A DNA stretch of 64,000 bases, taken from positions 62,001 through 126,000 of the forward strand of contig DIWR01000024.1 in assembly GCA_002428495.1 (NCBI GenBank), read 5' to 3'. Under the pieces are notes generated by a model. That model did not search any database. It worked only from the letters and a program-made list of their open reading frames with translations, and was not told the DNA's origin. Position numbers and translations under genes: made by a program. How positions within the stretch are numbered: position 1 is the stretch's first letter; the number at the start of each line of letters is the position of its first letter. This DNA comes from Synergistaceae bacterium UBA6101 (GTDB taxonomy: Bacteria; Synergistota; Synergistia; Synergistales; Synergistaceae). Shown in pieces: positions 51,730 through 59,589 of the stretch.

Positions 51730-52158
51730 TTATTCAGCTACGCCTACTATGATATGCGGTGCTTTTATTATCGCAGTGACTTTCTTTCCCGGGACCAGCC
51801 CAAGCTTCTTTTCGCTTTCGCAGGTAATGATCGCCACAAGTTCGTCCCCGCCGTCGAGAGATACAACTACTTCGCTGTTCACGGAACCGGTCTTAACTTC
51901 CTTTACTTTTCCGCAGAGCTGGTTGCGGGCTGAGAGTTTGATGCCTTCCAGATCCGCCGCCAGTATCACCCAGGATGCTTTTACGAGTGCTATTACCTCT
52001 GTTCCCTCTTTGAGTCCAAGGGTCGTTGTGCTCGTCTCAGTGATTATCGATGTGAGTTCTGCGCCGCCTGGCAGCTTGATGACTATCTCGTCATTAACGG
52101 CACCCTTTTTTACCGATTTGACTGTGCCTTTAAACTGATTGCGTGAGCTTGTAAGCAT
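51730..52158 (-). CDS. Tandem Mop-domain molybdate/tungstate-binding protein
   Basis: A 142-residue protein with two Mop (TOBE-like) domains: SRNQFKGTVKSVKKGAVNDE (about 4-70) and SARNQLCGKVKEVKTGSVNS (about 76-140), each ending near a hydrophobic AIIKAPHIIVG-type strand. Such di-Mop proteins (ModG-like) bind and store molybdate or tungstate in the cytoplasm. GGAGGG lies seven bases before the ATG at 52158. No modABC genes are in the window. Confidence 0.9.
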   Translation of the reverse strand: MLTSSRNQFKGTVKSVKKGAVNDEIVIKLPGGAELTSIITETSTTTLGLKEGTEVIALVKASWVILAADLEGIKLSARNQLCGKVKEVKTGSVNSEVVVSLDGGDELVAIITCESEKKLGLVPGKKVTAIIKAPHIIVGVAE

Positions 52159-52299
52159 TAAAGATCCCTCCAAGTTATATTGTATTTTGCCGATATTTAT
52201 TGTGTTTTATACCTTTGATACTAACATTGAATTTTGTTCATTTCTATCGGCATTAAAGCGTAAAAATTTCATATTTGATCTTTATGCAGCTCATTAATA

Positions 52300-52656
52300 C
52301 TATTCTTTGAGAAATTTTTCTTCCCATACTCCCTCTCTGAAGCCGGTGATGACAAAATCATCTCCTACAAGAAGGGGCCTTTTTACAAGCATTCCGTCCG
52401 TTGCAAGCAGCTTTATCTGTTCACCTTGGGTCATATTCGGGATCTTATCCTTAAGTCCGAGGCTTTTATAAAGCTGTCCGCTTGTGTTGAAAAAATTTTT
52501 CAGCTCTGTCCCGCTCATTTTGTGCCATTTTGCAATTTCCTCTGCTGTAGGGTTATCAGTCTTTATATCGCGCTCCCTGTATTTGATCTTGTTTTTGTCA
52601 AGCCATTCCCGGGCTTTTTTGCAGGTCCCTCACGTCGGATAACATATGAACAGCAT
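52300..52656 (-). CDS. Spx/ArsC-family redox protein with in-frame TGA (probable selenoprotein)
   Basis: Read with TGA at 52632-52630 as selenocysteine, the frame gives a complete 118-residue ArsC/Spx/YffB-type protein. The N terminus is MLFICYPT-U-GTCKKAREWL: Sec9 takes the first Cys of the family's CxxC, with Cys12 retained. The rest is intact (ERDIKTDNPTAEEIAKW, FFNTSGQLYKSLGLKDKIP, LLATDGMLVKRPLLVGDDF). AAGGGGG lies nine bases before the ATG at 52656. A hairpin with a G-containing loop lies 18 bases past the TGA, within the range for bacterial SECIS elements. A thiol/selenol reductase role is likely; arsenate reduction or transcription control are less certain. A nonsense mutation is the alternative but no other damage is seen. 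Confidence 0.82.
52600..52616 (-). promoter_or_regulatory. Candidate bacterial SECIS hairpin
   Basis: On the transcript AAGCC (52616-52612), loop CGGGAAT and GGCTT (52604-52600) form a small stem-loop beginning 13 bases after the in-frame TGA; the apical loop starts 18 bases after it and has G at its second position. This fits the known rule for SelB-bound bacterial SECIS (loop 16-37 bases from UGA, G in the first two loop bases). The stem is short. Confidence 0.6.
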
Positions 52657-52815
52657 AAATTCCATCCCCCTTACATAAGAATTATTTGCAGCTTTTACTG
52701 ATTATCCGTTATATGATGATCCTTGTACAGCGGGCAGAGGAATGATGTTAATATATTGCTGTGCTTATATTTTATTATGAAAAACATTCAACCTAACAAA
52801 AAGGGGGCAGCAAAA

Positions 52816-54486
52816 ATGAAGGTGCTGGCAATAGGCGGAGTCGCAGGAGGAGCCACTGCAGCGGCGAGGCTGCGCAGGCTTGACGAGAAGGCTGAGATAA
52901 TAATGTTTGAGAAGGGCCCTTACGTTTCATACGCTGCCTGCGGCCTGCCATACTTCCTCGGCGGCAGGATAGTCGATGACGCCAATAAGCTGATAGTGAG
53001 GACTCCTGAGCAGTTTGTGAAGAAGTATAATATTGACGCAAGAGTGAATAACAGGGTGACTTCTATAGACAGGGAGAACAAAAAGGTAGAGGCCGAAGAC
53101 CTCCTGACCGGGAAAAAATACACCGAGAGCTATGATAAACTGATCATATCTACCGGATCTTTTCCTTTCCGGCCAAACATTCCCGGTATAGATTCAGAGG
53201 GAGTCTTTACCCTTTGGAACATCCCCGACGCTGTGAAGATAAAAGAGTACATGAGCGAAAAAAAAGTGAAAAACGTAGTGATAGTAGGCGGAGGAGCCAT
53301 TGGGCTCGAAGTTGCCGAAAACCTGACTGAGTCGGGTATAAAAATAACTGTCGTAGAGTTGAGCGACCACCTTATAGCTCCTTTGGATGCAGATATGGCG
53401 GCCCTTGTCAATAAATACGTCATGGAAAAAGGGATAAAGGTCATCCTCAATGACGGCGTAACAGCAATAGAGAAAAATGATGGTGGTTTTACGGTCAGAC
53501 TCAAAGAAAACGGGGTAGAGGCGGATATGATCCTGATGTCTGTCGGAGCGAAACCTCAGAGTGAGCTTGCTAAAGAAGCAGGACTCGACCTCAACGAGCG
53601 GGGCTTTATAAAGGTCGATGACCGGATGAGGACCTCCGATCCGGATATTTATGCAGTCGGCGATGTGACAGAGGTGAAAAACTTTATCACGGGAAAGCCT
53701 GCTTCCGCAGCTCTTGCAGGCCCCGCCAACAAGCAGGGACGTATTGCCGCCGACAACATCGCCGGAATAAAGAGCAGGTACGGCGGGATACAGGGCACCG
53801 GGATACTGAAGATATTCGATATGACAGTTGCTTTTACGGGGCTGAGTGAAAAAGAGGCACAGAGGAATGGCCTTGATTTTGACAAGGTGCTGGTCTATCA
53901 CCACCCCCATGCCGGCTATTATCCCGGCGGAGAGGAAATGGCCATGAAGATCGTCTTCGAGGTGCCGACAGGAAGGATCCTCGGTGCCCAGATAGTAGGC
54001 CGCACGGGAGTGGACAAGCGCTGCGACGTACTGGCCGCCTCCATCCGCATGGGTGCAACTGCTTATGACCTTACAGAGCTTGAACTGGCATACTCGCCTC
54101 CTTTCGGGACCCCTAAGGACGCGGTGAACATGGTTGGGTTCGTCATTGAGAACGTTCTGGCCGGAAGACTTGAAAAGGTTGAATGGAGCTCGATTGAAGG
54201 CATTCCTGCCGAAGAAGAGGCCATATTTATAGATGTCAGGGGGGACGACGATATCTCTGTCTCCGAAATAAAGATAGACGGCTTCCGGCGCATACCGCTG
54301 GAGGAACTCCGAGGAAAACTCAGTCAGCTGGACAGGAACAGGCATGTGTATGTCCACTGCAGGAACGGAAAAGAGGGGTACTACGCTGCGTGCCTCATGA
54401 AGCAGGAAGGTTTCGATGTCTCCAACCTTGACGGAGGATGCCTCTTCCGCGACTGCTCGATCTGTTCCTGTGAGACAAAGCCCTGA
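52816..54486 (+). CDS. CoA-disulfide-reductase-like flavoprotein with C-terminal rhodanese domain
   Basis: A 556-residue fusion. GGVAGGATAAARLRRLDE is the FAD-binding loop, SYAACGLPYFLGG holds the redox Cys (about residue 42), VIVGGGAIGLEVAENL binds NAD(P)H, AVGDVTEV closes the FAD site, and a dimer domain follows to about residue 450. The tail is a rhodanese domain with IDVRGDDDIS and VHCRNGKEGYYAA (active-site Cys), ending Cys-rich (GGCLFRDCSICSCETKP). Such fusions reduce CoA disulfides, persulfides or polysulfides. ATG at 52816 has AGGGGG upstream. It is divergent from the putative selenoprotein gene. Confidence 0.9.
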   Translation: MKVLAIGGVAGGATAAARLRRLDEKAEIIMFEKGPYVSYAACGLPYFLGGRIVDDANKLIVRTPEQFVKKYNIDARVNNRVTSIDRENKKVEAEDLLTGKKYTESYDKLIISTGSFPFRPNIPGIDSEGVFTLWNIPDAVKIKEYMSEKKVKNVVIVGGGAIGLEVAENLTESGIKITVVELSDHLIAPLDADMAALVNKYVMEKGIKVILNDGVTAIEKNDGGFTVRLKENGVEADMILMSVGAKPQSELAKEAGLDLNERGFIKVDDRMRTSDPDIYAVGDVTEVKNFITGKPASAALAGPANKQGRIAADNIAGIKSRYGGIQGTGILKIFDMTVAFTGLSEKEAQRNGLDFDKVLVYHHPHAGYYPGGEEMAMKIVFEVPTGRILGAQIVGRTGVDKRCDVLAASIRMGATAYDLTELELAYSPPFGTPKDAVNMVGFVIENVLAGRLEKVEWSSIEGIPAEEEAIFIDVRGDDDISVSEIKIDGFRRIPLEELRGKLSQLDRNRHVYVHCRNGKEGYYAACLMKQEGFDVSNLDGGCLFRDCSICSCETKP

Positions 54487-54505
54487 TCACCGATCAAGAT
54501 GGCAT

Positions 54506-54545
54506 AAAAAGGCCGGCCCCGCTCTCTTCGGGGGGCCGGCGTGAT
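54506..54545. terminator. Bidirectional terminator
   Basis: GCCGGCCCC (54512-54520) pairs with GGGGCCGGC (54532-54540), flanked by AAAAA and ATTTTT-type sequence, between the flavoprotein gene and the convergent P-type ATPase gene. Confidence 0.85.
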
Positions 54546-54580
54546 TTTTATGCCTTCAGGTTTTGTTGCCGGCACAGAAG

Positions 54581-56560
54581 TTACGATTTTGATGCCCTTG
54601 TCGCGTTGAGGATCGCAAGCAGAGCGACTCCTACATCCGCAAAGACCGCTTCCCATAGGCCGGCTATCCCTGCCGCGCCGCCTATAAGGAATAGCCCCTT
54701 TACGCCCAGAGCCATGAAGACATTCTGCCAGACGATAGTCCTGGTCTTTCTAGCTATACGGAGAAGTTCAACAACTTTAAGAGGGGAGTCGTCAAGAATG
54801 ACCGCATCTGCCACTTCGACCGCGACCTGCGAGCCGAACCCTCCCATGGCTATGCCCGTCTCCGAGGTCACGAGCACCGGGCCGTCGTTTATACCGTCTC
54901 CGACATAGAGGGTCTTTTCTGTCTCACCTTTGCAAAATTCCATCAATGCTTCAACCTTATCCTCTGGCATCAGCTCGGAACGATACCCGTCGAGTCCGAG
55001 TTCATCCGATATCAGGCGGGCTACGCTGTCACGGTCTCCCGTAAGCATGTAGACCTCTTTGATCCCCTGCTCGCGCAGCTCTCTTATAGCTCTCCCCGAT
55101 TCCTTTCTGAGGCTGTCCTGAAGGACTATGTATCCCATATAGAGGCTGTCTTTCATGACATGGACTACAGTCCCATGAGTTGATACTTCCTCCGGTGTGA
55201 TGCCTAGATCCCTCATAAGGGCTGCGTTCCCCGCTGCAGTAACAGAATCCCCTTTTGTAAGGATCATCCCTTTTCCGGAGGACTGTGTGATGAGAGCATC
55301 AGGGTCGATCTCCGTCTCTCCCGCAGCTTCGATTATCGATGCCGCCACAGGGTGTGTAGATCCCACTTCCACAGATGCCGCGGTCTTCAGAAGATCTTCC
55401 CTGCTTATATCTTTGAACGTGACGACCTTTGTGACCTTGAAACGGCCGTATGTCAGTGTTCCTGTCTTATCGAATATTGCAGTCTTGACCTTGCTCAGAG
55501 CATCAAAGACATTGGCTCCCTTAACGAGTATCCCTCTTTTTGAAGCGCTTCCGATACCCCCGAAATATCCAAGGGGTATCGATATTACAAGAGCACAGGG
55601 GCATGATATTACAAGCAGTACAAGTCCCCTGTAAAACCATTCCCTCAGTTCCCCGTGGCCGGTAAGCGGCGGGATGAATGCCACCATAGATGCCATGGCG
55701 AAAACAGCGGGCGTATACCATTTTGCAAATTTTGTGATGAAGCGTTCTGTGGGTGATTTACGTGCTGCTGCGTTCTGTACCATCTCGAGCATCCTTGCGA
55801 TAGTGGAATCTTCAAAGGGACCTGCCGCCTCTATTGTGAGAAGTCCGTCAAGTGCAAGCGTGCCTCCATGGACCGGATCTCCCTGGATCGCATGGACAGG
55901 GATCGACTCACCGGTCATTGAAGATGAATCGATATCCGAGGCCCCCGATCTTATAATGCCGTCGATAGGTATCATCTCTCCGGGCATGACCTGTATGATG
56001 TCGCCCTTTACTATCTCTTTCGGGTCCACATCGATCAGCTCGCCATCTTTTATTACTCTTGCAGAGAGGGGTTTGGTAGCCAGAAGCGCTTTTATCGAAC
56101 GCCTGGATCCGGAAGAGGCCCTCTCCTGGAAAGCCTCTCCCAACCTGTAAAAGAGCATGACTCCGACAGCTTCCGACATCTCCCCTATCGCTACAGCGGA
56201 GAGCGTGGCCGCTCCCATAAGGGTGAACTCGTTGAAAATATCAAACTTTGATATCGCACGCATTGCGGATCTAAGGACAGGGAGGCCGCAGACCAGGTAC
56301 AGGACTATGAAAGCCGAACTCAGCAGGACTCCGTTGACCGATCCTGAATAGAATTCTTCTGTAACAAGCAGCAGGACAAAAAGCAGTGCTGCTGCTGAGA
56401 GAAATTTGATCTCCCTGGCAAAAACAGCCTTTTCTTCGTTCTCATCCTCATCGCATTCGCAAAAAATATTTTCATTTGCTGAGCATGAACAGCATGAGCA
56501 TTCATGTTCATGCTGTTCGGTATCGTTGTAGTGCCCTTTTTCGTGTTCAGTACCGCTCAT
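54581..56560 (-). CDS. Zn/Cd/Pb-type P-ATPase with His/Cys-rich N terminus
   Basis: A 659-residue P1B-type ATPase. Instead of an HMA domain, the N terminus is short and rich in His, Cys and acidic residues (HEHECSCCSCSANE, FCECDEDENEE), a likely metal-binding tail. The core has SMTGESIPVHAIQ, the CPC site SCPCALVISIPLG, DKTGTLTYGRFKV, HPVAASII and GDGINDGPVLVTSETGIAMG, matching ZntA/CadA rather than copper pumps. It should export zinc, cadmium or lead. ATG at 56560 has GGAGG upstream; longer in-frame starts lack one. It follows the iscRSU-MOSC operon after a terminator. Confidence 0.92.
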   Translation of the reverse strand: MSGTEHEKGHYNDTEQHEHECSCCSCSANENIFCECDEDENEEKAVFAREIKFLSAAALLFVLLLVTEEFYSGSVNGVLLSSAFIVLYLVCGLPVLRSAMRAISKFDIFNEFTLMGAATLSAVAIGEMSEAVGVMLFYRLGEAFQERASSGSRRSIKALLATKPLSARVIKDGELIDVDPKEIVKGDIIQVMPGEMIPIDGIIRSGASDIDSSSMTGESIPVHAIQGDPVHGGTLALDGLLTIEAAGPFEDSTIARMLEMVQNAAARKSPTERFITKFAKWYTPAVFAMASMVAFIPPLTGHGELREWFYRGLVLLVISCPCALVISIPLGYFGGIGSASKRGILVKGANVFDALSKVKTAIFDKTGTLTYGRFKVTKVVTFKDISREDLLKTAASVEVGSTHPVAASIIEAAGETEIDPDALITQSSGKGMILTKGDSVTAAGNAALMRDLGITPEEVSTHGTVVHVMKDSLYMGYIVLQDSLRKESGRAIRELREQGIKEVYMLTGDRDSVARLISDELGLDGYRSELMPEDKVEALMEFCKGETEKTLYVGDGINDGPVLVTSETGIAMGGFGSQVAVEVADAVILDDSPLKVVELLRIARKTRTIVWQNVFMALGVKGLFLIGGAAGIAGLWEAVFADVGVALLAILNATRASKS

Positions 56561-56590
56561 TTTGTATATCCTCCGTGACGCCTTCCTTAT

Positions 56591-56627
56591 AAAAAAAGGC
56601 AGCAGGCGCATATAGCGCCCGGCTGCC
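56591..56627 (-). terminator. Terminator of the iscRSU-MOSC operon
   Basis: GGCAGC...GCTGCC with an inner GGCGC/GCGCC stem; the leftward strand ends in seven T residues, 20 bases past the MOSC gene stop. Confidence 0.9.
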
Positions 56628-56646
56628 TGGGGTCAGGCTGAATGAT

Positions 56647-57099
56647 CTAATTATCGAAACGGACAGTATCTCCTGTCTTTACTTTCCCGCCCTTGATGAC
56701 ACGGGTGAAAATTCCCTTTTTGGGCATTATGCAGTCGCCGGTCTTTCTGAAGACCTCGCATTTCGTATGGCATTCCTTGCCTATCTGCGAGACCTCAAGG
56801 ATCGTTTCTCCGACCCTGAGCCTGTCCCCGACCTTCAATGCGGAAAGGTCAAAGCCCTCGGTCGTCAAGTTCTCTGCAAAGCTGCCGGGGACAAGATCCG
56901 GCAGTTTATCCATCATGGTCCTTATGTCTTCGACCGCGATCAGGCTCACCTGGCGGTGCATGAATCCGGCATGCGCATCTCCTTCTATCCCCAGTTCCTC
57001 AAGAAGGAGCCCTTCGCCGACGTCATGCTTTATCATCCCTTTTTCAGGGGATGTGCAGACCGCTATTATCTTCCCGACGGTCTCCTTATTCTGCAGCAC
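56647..57099 (-). CDS. MOSC-domain sulfur-carrier protein
   Basis: A 150-residue stand-alone MOSC domain. GIEGDAHAG is the family core, FAENLTTEG and LKVGDRLRVGETILEVSQIG follow, and GKECHTKCEVFRKTGDC contains the conserved Cys thought to carry sulfur. MOSC proteins accept sulfur from cysteine desulfurases and deliver it to molybdenum cofactor or other targets. It overlaps the iscU-like gene by 14 bases. GTG at 57099 is preferred because GAGG lies six bases upstream; a GTG four codons earlier has no site. Confidence 0.88.
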   Translation of the reverse strand: MLQNKETVGKIIAVCTSPEKGMIKHDVGEGLLLEELGIEGDAHAGFMHRQVSLIAVEDIRTMMDKLPDLVPGSFAENLTTEGFDLSALKVGDRLRVGETILEVSQIGKECHTKCEVFRKTGDCIMPKKGIFTRVIKGGKVKTGDTVRFDN

Positions 57100-57589
57100 G
57101 GTGGTCCTCACTTACAAATGTCTCTTCTTCCTCTTCATGGTCATGGCCGGCATCTCCGCCGCAGGAGCCTCCGCATGCTGTGCAGGTCGCGTTGGCTTTA
57201 AATCCCTCCGGGGCCTTGCCTGTCTTGCGGATAAAGTAGTCGGCCACAGCAGCCTCTATGCCTTCCTGTGCGAGGAGTGAACAGTGGAGCTTTGCAGGCG
57301 GCAGACCGCCTAAGGCCTCTGCCACGTCTTTGTTGTTTATCTTCAGCGCTTCTGTGATCGTCTTGCCCTTTACCATTTCGGTTATCATCGAGCTTGTCGC
57401 TATGGCTGCCGCGCAGCCGAAAGTTTCAAACTTTATATCTTCGATTACCTCCTGGTCGTTGATCTTAAGATATATTTTCATGACGTCTCCGCATCTCGGA
57501 TTTCCTACTTCACCTATCGCGTTAGCGTCATCCATCTTGCCTGCGTTTCTGGGATTCATAAAGTAATCTACAACTTTTTCGGTGTACAT
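57086..57589 (-). CDS. iscU: Fe-S cluster scaffold protein, IscU/NifU-N type
   Basis: A 167-residue scaffold. GNPRCGDVM, FETFGCAAAIATSSMITEMV and PAKLHCSLLAQEGIEAAVAD hold the three cluster-binding Cys and conserved Asp/Lys. The last 40 residues are an added tail with CTACGGSCGG and an acidic/His stretch, as in anaerobe-type NifU/IscU. It assembles clusters from sulfur supplied by the neighbouring desulfurase. It follows iscS by 35 bases. Confidence 0.94.
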   Translation of the reverse strand: MYTEKVVDYFMNPRNAGKMDDANAIGEVGNPRCGDVMKIYLKINDQEVIEDIKFETFGCAAAIATSSMITEMVKGKTITEALKINNKDVAEALGGLPPAKLHCSLLAQEGIEAAVADYFIRKTGKAPEGFKANATCTACGGSCGGDAGHDHEEEEETFVSEDHRAAE

Positions 57590-57624
57590 GGTCCGACATC
57601 TCCTTCGTCAGGGATATTCAATAT

Positions 57625-58800
57625 TTATTGGTTTTTCTTGTAGAAAGGCGACATAGAGCGCAGCTTTTCTACGATCGGCGGGAATTTCTCCAGAACATAA
57701 TCAATGTCCTCATCGTTTGTCTCTTTGCTCAGCGTCATCCTTACAGAGCCGTGCGCCGTCGGGTGGTCAAGTCCAAGTGAAAGCAGGACATAGCTTGGCT
57801 CAAGGCTTCCCGAGGTGCAGGCCGATCCGCTTGATACCCCTATACCGGCCGCGTCCATAAGGAGGAGCATCCCTTCGCCCTCGACATACTTCACGCAGAT
57901 GCTGGCGTGGTATGGGAGCCTCTTTGTCCTGTGCCCTGTCAGAGTGATCTCCGGTATTCTTTCCATAAGGCCGTCGATCAGTTTGTCGCGCAGGCGTATC
58001 TCGTTGTCGATCTCGCCGCCCGCCAGACGGTTTGCAGCCAGTTCCGCCGCCATTCCGAAGCCTACCAGTCCCGGCGTATTTTCCGTGCCCGAACGGACTC
58101 CAAATTCCTGGCCGCCTCCGTGTATCACAGGGATAAGTTTGATGCCTTTTCTGACATAGAGGGCGCCTACTCCCTTGGGCCCGTACATCTTATGGGCAGC
58201 CATGGTCATCATGTCTATCGGGAGTTCCTTGACATCTATTTTTATGTGGCCCGCGGCCTGTACACCGTCTGTGTGGAATAGGACGCCATGCTTCCGGCAG
58301 ACCTCACCAAGTTCGGCTACGGGTTCTATAGTTCCTATCTCATTGTTCGCGAACATTATCGAAGCAAGTATCGTATCGGGCCTTATAGCCGCTTCCAGTT
58401 CCTTCGGATCCACCATTCCGGTCTCGTCAACGGGAAGGATAGTGTAGTCAAATCCGTTCTTCCCGAGCCATTTGACCGTGTCCAGAAGGGCGTGGTGCTC
58501 GATCGAACTGGTGATGATGTGTTTTCCTTTGTCCTTGAGGGCCCATGCCGCTCCCTTGATCGCCAGGTTGTCGGCTTCGCTTCCGCCTCCGGTAAAGATT
58601 ATGTCCTTCGGCTGTGCTCCGATAAGTTCTGCCACCTGGGCGCGGGCTTTGTCTACTCCTGCCCTTGCCTGTCTTCCCCAGGCGTGGAGGCTGTTAGGGT
58701 TTCCGTAGTCTTCCGAGAAGTAGGGAAGCATTGCTTCGAGAACTCTCTTGTCGACCTGAGTTGTTGCTGAGTTGTCCAGATAAACTTTACGCGGTGTCAT
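57625..58800 (-). CDS. iscS: Cysteine desulfurase, IscS/NifS family
   Basis: A 391-residue PLP enzyme. YLDNSATTQVDKRVLEAM, ITSSIEHHALLDTVKWL, MTMAAHKMYGPKGVGALYV (Schiff-base Lys) and SSGSACTSGSLEPS (catalytic Cys loop) are all present. It takes sulfur from cysteine for Fe-S assembly on the IscU-type scaffold, and probably for the MOSC protein. NifS-type desulfurases can also release selenium from selenocysteine, relevant to the selenoprotein nearby. The gene follows the Rrf2 regulator after 13 bases. Confidence 0.96.
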   Translation of the reverse strand: MTPRKVYLDNSATTQVDKRVLEAMLPYFSEDYGNPNSLHAWGRQARAGVDKARAQVAELIGAQPKDIIFTGGGSEADNLAIKGAAWALKDKGKHIITSSIEHHALLDTVKWLGKNGFDYTILPVDETGMVDPKELEAAIRPDTILASIMFANNEIGTIEPVAELGEVCRKHGVLFHTDGVQAAGHIKIDVKELPIDMMTMAAHKMYGPKGVGALYVRKGIKLIPVIHGGGQEFGVRSGTENTPGLVGFGMAAELAANRLAGGEIDNEIRLRDKLIDGLMERIPEITLTGHRTKRLPYHASICVKYVEGEGMLLLMDAAGIGVSSGSACTSGSLEPSYVLLSLGLDHPTAHGSVRMTLSKETNDEDIDYVLEKFPPIVEKLRSMSPFYKKNQ

Positions 58801-58813
58801 AACAAGTCACCTC

Positions 58814-59284
58814 TTAATGGGATTTTGATTCTATCTTTTTTTTATTGCAGCTGCACTGTGGTATCCTGCAAATATTCGCTGACTGGTCGACGAGATCCTG
58901 AAAGGTGGTCCCGTCATAAACGCTTTCAAGTGCTGCCCTTGCTTTGTCCCAGAGAGGCCTGAAGACGCAGTCGCTGTAAAAATCGCAGTCGTCATCGACT
59001 CGGCTCGTACATTCAACGGGTCCTATGGGACCCTGAACGAACCTTATCACTTCTCCGACAGTTATGCTGTCTGCCGGCTTAAGAAGATAATATCCGCCCT
59101 CTTTACCTCTCGCGGAATCGACAATGTCCGCACCTTTTAGGCTGTTGAGGATATTTTCAAGGAAACGGACCGGTATAGACTGTGCTTCGGCAATGGCCCC
59201 TATCTTGCAGGGACCCTCGTCCTGATGAAGCGCCAGCTCATATATTGCCCTAAGAGCGTATTGACATTTTTGTGAAATCGCCAT
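58814..59284 (-). CDS. iscR: Rrf2-family regulator, IscR-like
   Basis: A 156-residue Rrf2 regulator: winged helix (about 1-80, SQKCQYALRAIYELALHQDE, FLENILNSLKGADIVDSARG, GGYYLLKP) and a cysteine cluster CTSRVDDDCDFYSDCVF near residue 100 that would bind a [2Fe-2S] cluster, plus an unusual second Cys group at the C terminus (ICRIPQCSCNKKK). It probably represses the isc operon according to cluster supply. ATG at 59284 has GTGAGGA upstream; earlier in-frame starts lack a site. Confidence 0.93.
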   Translation of the reverse strand: MAISQKCQYALRAIYELALHQDEGPCKIGAIAEAQSIPVRFLENILNSLKGADIVDSARGKEGGYYLLKPADSITVGEVIRFVQGPIGPVECTSRVDDDCDFYSDCVFRPLWDKARAALESVYDGTTFQDLVDQSANICRIPQCSCNKKKIESKSH

Positions 59285-59384
59285 AATCCTCACCATCCCT
59301 ACCAAGCTAGTGAAGATTACTATTATTTGTCCATGTTGTCAATACATAAAATACGTAAGATATCGCGGAGAAGCTTCCGCGGGA

Positions 59385-59548
59385 GTCAGTTGGAAATCGG
59401 TTGCAAATCTGTGGGGAATCAGTTGGAAAGACGGTCGCGAGAGGCTTCTGCGGGTAATTTGCAGCTTTTCAAGCTGCGGAGAATTGGTGATCAAACAAAA
59501 ACGGGGAATCAAGATTCCCATCGTTCCCGAGCGTTTCAATCGGGAATC
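59385..59548. repeat. Intergenic repeat-rich region, GGGAATC/TTGCAAATC copy 2
   Basis: The 480-base gap between iscR and glgC has no gene. It holds TCAGTTGGAAA twice (about 59385 and 59419), TTGCAAATC (59401-59409), GGGAATC at 59414, 59504 and 59542, an exact GGGAATC-AA-GATTCCC palindrome (59504-59519), and GCTTC(C/T)GCGGG twice. The GGGAATC and TTGCAAATC words are shared with the tonB-cbiR gap at 18.25 kb. A lone TATAAT (59560-59565) is not followed by any recognisable gene. Confidence 0.5.
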
Positions 59549-59589
59549 CGGGGATTGGGTATAATGTCTTGTAAACGCAGAAATAGCCT

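Noticed and set aside
52300..52518. Truncated 72-residue protein starting at an internal ATG (52518)
   Set aside because: The reading frame continues upstream through a TGA into the family's N-terminal redox motif with its own ribosome site, so the short version is probably an artefact of treating TGA as stop.
53194..54357. Open frame of 387 codons on the opposite strand of the flavoprotein gene
   Set aside because: It lies fully inside a well-supported gene, has no recognisable domain or ribosome site, and its protein is rich in His/Tyr/Cys as expected for an antisense shadow.
59560..59565. TATAAT box in the iscR-glgC gap as promoter of a small RNA
   Set aside because: No good -35 box, no recognisable RNA and no well-placed terminator on that strand.
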